The notes under the pieces: generated by a model
What the model was told of the DNA's origin: nothing
The model's input: only the letters and a program-made list of their open reading frames with translations
Databases searched by the model: none
Shown here: in pieces, positions 1-5,179 of the stretch
Position numbering within the stretch: position 1 is the stretch's first letter
How the letters are laid out: every line of letters begins with the position of its first letter
NCBI GenBank assembly: GCA_021161085.1
Contig: JAGHBH010000033.1
Span: 1-5,520 of the forward strand
Reading direction: 5' to 3'
DNA: 5,520 nt
Origin: Thermoplasmata archaeon
GTDB taxonomy: Archaea > Thermoplasmatota > Thermoplasmata > JAGHBH01
Position numbers and translations under genes: made by a program

Positions 1-57
1 GCCCTGTCATGGCATCCTCACCCCGGCCCCCGCCCTCCTTTCCGCTCCCGCCACAGC
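1..57. other. Pyrimidine-rich left edge, no supported gene
   Basis: This stretch is very rich in C and T on the + strand. All three forward frames happen to be open here, including the frame of the large gene, but that reading is mostly Pro, Arg and His and has no ATG, GTG or TTG before base 142. I therefore treat it as non-coding. On the minus strand it reads as a purine-rich leader with GGTGAGG (22 to 16) followed by an ATG at 10 to 8. That could be the first codons of a divergent gene, but only three codons are visible. Confidence 0.35.
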
Positions 58-98
58 CACATCTACATCTATGTTTACATCTTACATGTAGGTTACAT
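58..98. repeat. Cluster of TTACAT / ACATCT words, possible operator
   Basis: TTACAT occurs at 75-80, 82-87 and 93-98. ACATCT occurs at 59-64, 65-70 and 77-82. ATGTTTACAT at 71-80 is an inverted repeat (ATGT/ACAT around TT), and TACATGTA at 83-90 is a perfect 8-base palindrome. The cluster lies directly ahead of the probable promoter of the large gene, in an AT-richer island between GC-rich flanks. This is where an archaeal activator or repressor would be expected to bind. No known regulator site is recognised, and simple low complexity is the alternative. Confidence 0.35.
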
Positions 99-117
99 AA
101 TCTGGAGAGGTATAAGA
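93..117 (+). promoter_or_regulatory. Candidate archaeal promoter of the thioester-protein gene
   Basis: Two TATA-like stretches are visible: TTACATAA at 93-100 and GGTATAAGA at 109-117. In archaea transcription usually begins about 25 bases downstream of the TATA centre. The second box would put the 5' end near 138-142, giving a leaderless or nearly leaderless mRNA beginning at GTG 142. The first would put it near 123, too close to the GGAGG for a normal leader. Neither box matches a strong TTTATATA consensus, so the exact element is uncertain. Confidence 0.4.
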
Positions 118-122
118 ACACC

Positions 123-127
123 GGAGG
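123..127 (+). promoter_or_regulatory. GGAGG Shine-Dalgarno-like site
   Basis: A perfect GGAGG lies six bases ahead of ATG 134, which is ideal spacing, but 14 bases ahead of GTG 142 and 23 ahead of GTG 151. ATG 134 is not in the frame of the large gene. The site therefore fits the short upstream frame better than the large gene, and it decides the argument about the start. If transcription begins at about 138-142, this site would not be in the mRNA at all. Confidence 0.45.
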
Positions 128-133
128 CGGATT

Positions 134-154
134 ATGATCCGGTGGTCGATGTGA
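134..154 (+). CDS. Possible six-codon upstream reading frame (MIRWSM)
   Basis: ATG 134 is the best-placed start behind the GGAGG. It reads M-I-R-W-S-M and stops at TGA 152-154. The stop overlaps GTG 151-153, which is in frame with the large gene, forming a GTGA stop/start overlap of the kind that couples translation by re-initiation. It may be a leader peptide. It may also be the true start of the large gene broken by a missing base, since one extra base between 136 and 142 would join the two frames. A chance ATG is the third possibility. No homologue can be expected at this length. Confidence 0.25.
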   Translation: MIRWSM

Positions 155-3100
155 CGGAAGGACGTAACCCCGAGACGGAGAAGAAGATAGGCCGTGGAGT
201 GGACAGGGGGATTGATAGGGGGATGAAGAGTTTTCTGAAAAATGGAAAGGTGATGTTCGTTCTGGTCATCCTCTCTCTGGGAGTGCTCGGGGCCTCTCTG
301 GCATACAACTCCGGCGAGATGTACGCCTCCGGCATTCCCTCTATCATAGTGTCCTCCAACGCCATGGCCTCCACCGACGTCCCCTCCAGCCTCTTCGTGG
401 TGGTGGAGAAGAACGGAGAGGGGATGGGAAAGGTTCCCGTCACCGTGGTGGCGGAATCCCTGTCGCCTGAGGGAGAGGCTGTGGAGGAGGTTCTCTATCA
501 GGGGACCACGGGAGAGGGGGGGACGGCAGCGGTGGATTTCACCCCCCAGTACCCGGGTGTCACCACCATAAAGGTATATTCCGAGGGGAGAACCCTGGAA
601 AAAAAGATATACGTGAAAGGGACAGCCGGTGGAAGCGGGGGTGAGGAGACGTCCGAAGGGGCGGAGGGGGGTCTCCGGATGATCCTCTCCACGGACAAGC
701 CTGTCTACAAACCGGGACAGACCATACACACCCGGATCCTGGCCCTGACGTCCAACGGGGTGTACAACGGTTCGGCCGTGTGGAACATCAGAACCCCGGA
801 GGGGGATATCCTGGAGGAGGTGAGCCTGTCTTTCAACGACATGGGCGTGGCATGGCATGATTTCGAGCTGGCCGCGAAACCCGTTCTGGGCGATTACACC
901 ATCTCCGTCTCCACAGGTGACAACATCTGGGAGAAGACCGTGGTGGTGGACGAATACGTGCTTCCCAAGTTCGAGATAGAGCTCCACGACCTCAGGGAAT
1001 GGTATCTGGTCAACGAGAGCATCCACGTGGTGCTGACCGCGGACTATATGTTCGGCAAGCCCGTTAACGGGACGGCAAACGTCACCGTGAAGGCGTACAT
1101 CCCCTATGCATATTACACAGGCTATGGGGGAGGCGTGGGCTACGCAGAGGGTCCATATGAAAGGGAACCCATGGAATCACCCTATGATACCAGCGGATGG
1201 ATTACCACGTATTCCTCCACGGTGAGGCTGTACAACGGATCTGCCACCTTGAGCATCTCCCCCCTCTCATCCTATCTAATCTCATATTCTCTCTACACAC
1301 CCCCGATATACGAACCCTCCTCTCCCTCGCCCCCTCCCTACGATTCCGAGGGCTATTACGATGGGGGCGGAGGTTATGGGGAGAGCCAGGGCCAGCTGGG
1401 AGCCAGGTATCCCGTGATAATATCCGTCGAAATCACGGACACGGCGGCTCACAGGGAGGAAAAGAGCTTCACCACCACCGTCGCCACTGACCCCTTCATA
1501 ATCACGGTCATCCAGGACACCAACGTGCCGGGTTATGATTCCACCTATTATTACATCGTGGAGGATCCCACCGGCGAACCCGTGGCAAACGCCGTCGTTT
1601 CCATGTCCCTCACGGAGGATGAGGTCTCGGCCTTCACCGATGATAGGGGTGTGGCGGAGGTCACCTTCACATACTCGGGCGAATATTCCGCTCCGGTGGA
1701 GGTCTCCGGGGATGGGGAGACCTCTTCCTTCACCCTCCCCCTGGGTCCCATGGAAGGGAATGTCAAAGTGTCCTCTGATAGGCCTTTTTACCGTGTGGGA
1801 GACCAGGCGAGATTCACCGTGTATCCGCCCCCCATGGTTCCGGTGTTCTACGAGATAAGGAGCGGAGGCAGCATTGTGGCCCACGGGGAGTTCAAGGGCG
1901 ACACGGCGTACGTGACCATCCTGCCGGAGTTCGCCCCGGTGGGGGAGATGAGGGTATATGTCCTCTCGCCGGAGTTCATGACGGACAGCGTTGTGTTCTC
2001 CGTGGAGGCCAACGGCGGGCTGCTGGTGGACATGGAGACGGACAAGACCGTGTGCAGTCCGGGAGACCGGGTGGAGATAACCATAACCGCCAGGGACGGG
2101 GAGGGGGGTGTGCCCTGTGTTATAGGCCTCTCGGGGGTGGACGCCTCCGTGCTGGAACTGGGAGAGCGATACATGGGAGTGGAGGGCATCCTCTATCCGG
2201 ATGGGAGCGGCCAGATGGCTGCAATCTCCGGCGTGCTGGCATACGTCTCGGACGATGTGACTCGGGGGGAATCTCTGGTATCCTATGGCAGCACTGGGGG
2301 GGAGATGGTCTCCCGGGATGCCATCACACCCTATGAGGTGGCGTCCAACATACCCACCCAGGAGGAAAAAGAGCTGGTGGAAGACCGGGCCGTATCCTCC
2401 CTGTGGGGGCTGATGCTTCTTGCAGTTCTGGCTTTCGCCTTCGCTTTCCCTGTGGTGTTGCTATACCGTAATTCCTCCCGGAGGGGAAGGGCTTCTTCAA
2501 GAGCGGGCGGCGGGGCCTGGCTCGTGGTTCTGATAGTCTTGCTCGTGGTCGTTCCGGCCGTGGCGGGGAGCGTGGCCTTCCTCATCTTCATAGAGAGCCA
2601 GCATACCTGCACCAGCCAGTCACTCTCGATAGAGGGCGGCAACGCCGGGGGCACATGGTGGAACGAATCCGGGGCGGCGATGGGACAGTCCGTTCCCATC
2701 GGGGGAGCGTTGATATATCCGGACAGGGATGCTGACGGGATCGGGGAAGAAGGCGGAGAACAGAAGGTATCCCTGGCATACGGGGCCGCCAGTGGAGTGG
2801 AGAACATTCGGCTCAGGAAATGGTTCCCGGAGACCTGGATATGGATGCCCTATCTGGAACTCGGAGAGGACGGGTCCACGGTGGTGAACGTCACCGTTCC
2901 GGACACCATAACGAGATGGGAGCTGCGGGCAATTGCCTCCGATGCGGTCGGCAGGGTCGGATTCAGCGAGGCGAACATGACCTCCTTCAAGGATTTCTTC
3001 ATAGAACCCGACCTGCCGTACAGTTTGACGGCCAACGACACCCTGGACATCCGTGTTGGTGTGTACAACTACGGAAAGGAGCGCATAGCCCAGATAAGTG

Positions 3101-5121
3101 TGGAAGAACCCTCCAACGGCTCCGGCGGCGGGTCCTGGTTCCAGCTTCTGTCCCCCGAGATACAGCAGAAACAGCTGTCCCCAGGAGAGGTGGCCAGCGT
3201 CACGTTCACCATACGGGTGCTCAAGAGCGGGAGACACCTTCTGAACCTCACCGCCACCGCAGTGGAGAAGGACAACTCGTCCAGCCGGGCCGCCGACAGG
3301 CTCTCCAGGGAGGTTCTCGTCAGACCCTGCGGGGTGGAGAACACCACCTCTTGGTCGGACAAACTACCGGAGAACGGCACAGTGTCTGTGTCCATCTCTC
3401 CGTCTCCGGACTCCGTTCCGGGGGAGGGGCTGGTGGAGGTGAAGATACATCCCACCCTGGGCTCCGTGGTGGTGGATGGAGCGGGAGAGTTCATACATCA
3501 CGTGACGGGATGCGGGGAACAGAGCCTCTCCGGGCTCTCCGTGGACGTGGCCGCCTACAGGAACCTCGAGGACGGACTGAGCGGCGGAGGGAAAGGGAGC
3601 CAGGAGGCTGCCGACACCGCTGAAAACACCGTTGAAAAGATGGAGAAATACGAGAGGATGGTGAAGGACGGAATACAGCACGAACTCCAGTATCTGGTCT
3701 CCGACCCATCGGGGAACGGACGGGGGATAGTCGTATATCCGACCCCCAACGCCAGGCCGAACCTCTGGCTCACGGCATGGGGTGTGATAACCTTCAATGA
3801 TGCAGTGGACGCCGGCTTTTACATGGATCAGAGGATTCTGGATGACATGAGACATTTCATAGCCAGCCGGCAGAACGACAACGGCAGCTGGAGTTTCTAC
3901 AGCTCGCACGGGTTCGCACCGGAGAAGACGACCGCATGCACCGCATACACCGTAAGGGCCCTGTTGATGGCGGGAGAACCCCCGGACTCTGAGCCCATAG
4001 TCAGAGCACTCCAGTATCTGGAATCCAGGGATCCCGGGGAGTACGAGGACAACTACACGGCCGCCATAACCCTCCTGGCGTTGAACCTTGCCGGCGACAA
4101 TGGAGGCCTGAAGACCCTCCTGGAGGAAAAACTGAACTCCAATGTCATCATGGAGAACGGCACGGCCCGCTGGGAGAGCAAGAACTCCCTGACATCCTAC
4201 TGCTGGAGAGGATCCAGGGAAAAGACAGTGGAGACCACAGCCTACGCCGTCATGGCCCTCCATACGGGCGGCCGATATCCCAGCCTCGTTTCCGCCGGCG
4301 TGGATTATCTGCTGAACAACATGGGACGGGGGGGCTTCTATTCCACCCAGGACACGGTAACAGCATTCCAGGCCCTGGCCATGGTCGGCTCCTCCGGGGG
4401 ATTGAACACGACAGTCTCCGTCATCCTATCCGGCACCTGGGGGTCGAGGACCATAATGGAAGAGAGGATATGGGACGGCAACAGCCACCTGACATTCTTC
4501 CGGCAGCTGACGATCTCCGACCTGGAGGGGATGACCGGAGCCGAACCCGGCACCTGGGGGTCTCCCCTATGGCCTCTGAACATCTCCATATCCTCCAGGG
4601 GGAGAGGGCAGGTGATATACCAGGTGCTGTTCACCGAATATGTCAAAACCAGCGTCTCATCACCGGACCTGAACTTCACCGTGACAGTCCCGGGGGACAC
4701 CGCGAACCTCACGGTCGGGGATATCATACCCGTAGAGGTGGCGGTATTATACAAGAGTGAAGGGGAGGGATACAACGATACTCCGGACAACGAAACCTCC
4801 GACGATAGGGTGAACATGGACAATATGGTGAACATGATCCTCATATTTCTGGACACCCCGACCGGTTTCTCTCCCGTCACCTCCGATTTCTCCCTCCTCC
4901 TGGAAGACCACACCATCTCTTTCTACGAGGTCACATCCACCGGCATCAACGTCTATATCCATCCCCTGTATAAGGGAGAGGAGAGGCGTTTCACCTACCA
5001 TTTGAAAGCGGAGACACCGGTTAACACCCTGATGGAGGGATGCAGGGCATATGACATGTACGACACTGGCACCGCTACTTTCTCCCCGCCCATACCTCTG
5101 GTGGTAGCAGAACAATCTTAA
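142..5121 (+). CDS. Membrane-anchored thioester protein, alpha-2-macroglobulin / complement C3 family
   Basis: Large secreted-side protein (1,659 residues from GTG 142) that probably traps proteases or attaches covalently to targets. Visible in order: charged N-terminus; membrane segment at about 37-55; MG1-like domain 60-160; Gly/Glu-rich linker 161-177; MG2 178-275 with the family signature STDKPVYKPGQT and the VLPKFE boundary to MG3; MG3 to about 450 with Tyr/Gly/Pro-rich insertions; MG4 to 540; MG5 to 624; MG6 first half with GLSGVDASVLELGE (662-675); two membrane helices 754-775 and 793-817; MG6 second half from WFPETWIW (894); MG7 to about 1065; split CUB; thioester domain with GCGEQ at 1123-1127; receptor-binding-like MG8 from about 1508 with CRAYDMYD (1634-1641). 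Length is in the range of C3 and alpha-2-macroglobulin. It has GCGEQ, not the CLEQ I recall from the E. coli homologue. GTG 142 is the first in-frame start; GTG 151 and ATG 223 (a neat signal-peptide start, MKSFLKNGK) are real alternatives. Family assignment is firm from motifs; function is inferred. Confidence 0.93.
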   Translation: MVDVTEGRNPETEKKIGRGVDRGIDRGMKSFLKNGKVMFVLVILSLGVLGASLAYNSGEMYASGIPSIIVSSNAMASTDVPSSLFVVVEKNGEGMGKVPVTVVAESLSPEGEAVEEVLYQGTTGEGGTAAVDFTPQYPGVTTIKVYSEGRTLEKKIYVKGTAGGSGGEETSEGAEGGLRMILSTDKPVYKPGQTIHTRILALTSNGVYNGSAVWNIRTPEGDILEEVSLSFNDMGVAWHDFELAAKPVLGDYTISVSTGDNIWEKTVVVDEYVLPKFEIELHDLREWYLVNESIHVVLTADYMFGKPVNGTANVTVKAYIPYAYYTGYGGGVGYAEGPYEREPMESPYDTSGWITTYSSTVRLYNGSATLSISPLSSYLISYSLYTPPIYEPSSPSPPPYDSEGYYDGGGGYGESQGQLGARYPVIISVEITDTAAHREEKSFTTTVATDPFIITVIQDTNVPGYDSTYYYIVEDPTGEPVANAVVSMSLTEDEVSAFTDDRGVAEVTFTYSGEYSAPVEVSGDGETSSFTLPLGPMEGNVKVSSDRPFYRVGDQARFTVYPPPMVPVFYEIRSGGSIVAHGEFKGDTAYVTILPEFAPVGEMRVYVLSPEFMTDSVVFSVEANGGLLVDMETDKTVCSPGDRVEITITARDGEGGVPCVIGLSGVDASVLELGERYMGVEGILYPDGSGQMAAISGVLAYVSDDVTRGESLVSYGSTGGEMVSRDAITPYEVASNIPTQEEKELVEDRAVSSLWGLMLLAVLAFAFAFPVVLLYRNSSRRGRASSRAGGGAWLVVLIVLLVVVPAVAGSVAFLIFIESQHTCTSQSLSIEGGNAGGTWWNESGAAMGQSVPIGGALIYPDRDADGIGEEGGEQKVSLAYGAASGVENIRLRKWFPETWIWMPYLELGEDGSTVVNVTVPDTITRWELRAIASDAVGRVGFSEANMTSFKDFFIEPDLPYSLTANDTLDIRVGVYNYGKERIAQISVEEPSNGSGGGSWFQLLSPEIQQKQLSPGEVASVTFTIRVLKSGRHLLNLTATAVEKDNSSSRAADRLSREVLVRPCGVENTTSWSDKLPENGTVSVSISPSPDSVPGEGLVEVKIHPTLGSVVVDGAGEFIHHVTGCGEQSLSGLSVDVAAYRNLEDGLSGGGKGSQEAADTAENTVEKMEKYERMVKDGIQHELQYLVSDPSGNGRGIVVYPTPNARPNLWLTAWGVITFNDAVDAGFYMDQRILDDMRHFIASRQNDNGSWSFYSSHGFAPEKTTACTAYTVRALLMAGEPPDSEPIVRALQYLESRDPGEYEDNYTAAITLLALNLAGDNGGLKTLLEEKLNSNVIMENGTARWESKNSLTSYCWRGSREKTVETTAYAVMALHTGGRYPSLVSAGVDYLLNNMGRGGFYSTQDTVTAFQALAMVGSSGGLNTTVSVILSGTWGSRTIMEERIWDGNSHLTFFRQLTISDLEGMTGAEPGTWGSPLWPLNISISSRGRGQVIYQVLFTEYVKTSVSSPDLNFTVTVPGDTANLTVGDIIPVEVAVLYKSEGEGYNDTPDNETSDDRVNMDNMVNMILIFLDTPTGFSPVTSDFSLLLEDHTISFYEVTSTGINVYIHPLYKGEERRFTYHLKAETPVNTLMEGCRAYDMYDTGTATFSPPIPLVVAEQS
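250..306 (+). other. N-terminal membrane segment (signal anchor or signal peptide)
   Basis: Residues 37-55 are an uninterrupted hydrophobic stretch beginning VMFVLVILSLG and ending GASLAY. Lys and Arg before it (K29, K33, K36 and R22, R27) give a positive-inside orientation, so the rest of the chain up to the next membrane segment would be outside. The end SLA-Y could be a signal-peptidase site. If translation starts at ATG 223 the whole looks like a standard cleavable signal peptide; from GTG 142 it looks more like a signal anchor with a 36-residue cytosolic tail. Confidence 0.8.
1099..1404 (+). other. Tyr/Gly/Pro-rich insertions in MG3
   Basis: Two low-complexity loops interrupt the MG3 domain. 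The first, about residues 320-348, is Tyr/Gly-rich (AYYTGYGGGVGYAEGPYE). The second, about residues 384-420, is Pro/Ser then Gly/Tyr-rich (PPIYEPSSPSPPPYDSEG followed by YYDGGGGYGE). A strand-rich core with one sequon (N365) lies between them. Such loops are likely flexible and exposed, so they are candidates for protease-accessible or surface-interaction segments. They are not part of the standard MG fold. Confidence 0.6.
2401..2592 (+). other. Two-helix membrane hairpin between the halves of MG6
   Basis: Residues 754-775 (LWGLMLLAVLAFAFAFPVVL and two more) and 793-817 (WLVVLIVLLVVVPAVAGSVA onward to IFI) are strong hydrophobic segments. They are joined by a loop of about 17 residues, RNSSRRGRASSRAGGGA, rich in Arg. 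With the N-terminal segment putting MG1-MG6 outside, this hairpin would dip in and out with its Arg-rich loop in the cytosol, in agreement with the positive-inside rule. By family layout the position corresponds to the bait region of alpha-2-macroglobulin and the anaphylatoxin of C3. Confidence 0.85.
2722..2751 (+). other. DxDxDG calcium-loop-like motif
   Basis: Residues 861-870 read DRDADGIGEE, with Asp at loop positions 1, 3 and 5, Gly at 6, Ile at 7 and Glu at 9. This resembles the calcium-binding loops of EF-hand, dockerin and thrombospondin type 3 repeats, which are common in archaeal surface proteins. There is only one copy. It lies between the second hairpin helix and the WFPETW start of the second MG6 half. 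Confidence 0.45.
3508..3522 (+). other. Thioester site GCGEQ
   Basis: Residues 1123-1127 are GCGEQ. In this family Cys (C1124) and Gln (Q1127) form the internal beta-cysteinyl-gamma-glutamyl thioester that reacts with target amines or hydroxyls. The motif sits in the right setting: a CUB half before it, and an alpha-helical thioester domain after it with NLWLTAW (1208-1213 region) matching the conserved helix written STWLTAY in C3. The usual N-M after the motif is S-L here. Confidence 0.92.
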
Positions 5122-5151
5122 ATACATCGGAGGAGATTGAGGAAGGAATAG

Positions 5152-5162
5152 AAATATATATT
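5152..5162 (+). promoter_or_regulatory. TATA box of the winged-helix gene
   Basis: AAATATATATT is the clearest TATA-like element in the window. A purine-rich stretch before it (5129-5151) could supply a BRE. Its centre is about 23 bases before ATG 5180, so the mRNA would begin at or just beside the start codon. This suggests the gene is transcribed on its own and not only by read-through from the large gene. No oligo-T terminator is visible between the two genes. Confidence 0.6.
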
Positions 5163-5167
5163 CCGGC

Positions 5168-5172
5168 GGAGG
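5168..5172 (+). promoter_or_regulatory. GGAGG ahead of the winged-helix gene
   Basis: GGAGG lies seven bases before ATG 5180, good Shine-Dalgarno spacing, and supports that start. However, the TATA box so close upstream would place the transcript 5' end after this site. It would then work only on read-through transcripts from the large gene, or on messages starting further upstream. Confidence 0.55.
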
Positions 5173-5179
5173 CGGATTG

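Noticed and set aside
1..10. Possible divergent gene starting at minus-strand ATG 10 with GGTGAGG before it
   Set aside because: Only three codons are inside the window. The Shine-Dalgarno match is suggestive but not enough to call a gene.
1..141. Large gene extending upstream of 142 because the frame is open to base 1
   Set aside because: There is no in-frame ATG, GTG or TTG, the reading is Pro/Arg/His-rich, and promoter-like AT-rich sequence lies inside it.
82..1026. 314-codon open frame on the minus strand
   Set aside because: It lies opposite the large gene, whose MG1-MG3 motifs are clear. The minus reading is His/Arg/Gly-rich without recognisable domains. It is a GC-rich shadow.
2470..2502. 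Arg-rich RRGR in the hairpin loop as a furin-like processing site similar to the C3 alpha/beta junction
   Set aside because: The loop is predicted to be cytosolic and acts as a positive-inside anchor. Archaea have no furin known to me.
2820..3623. 267-codon open frame on the plus strand in another frame
   Set aside because: It overlaps MG7 and the thioester motif of the large gene. Its product is Arg/Gly/His-rich and repetitive, typical of an out-of-frame shadow.
3364..4263. 299-codon open frame on the minus strand
   Set aside because: It lies opposite the thioester domain and shows no family motif. Long antisense frames are expected in GC-rich coding DNA.
5122..5179. Transcription terminator after the large gene
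   Set aside because: No oligo-T run or clear hairpin is visible in the spacer; it is purine-rich and then TATA-like.
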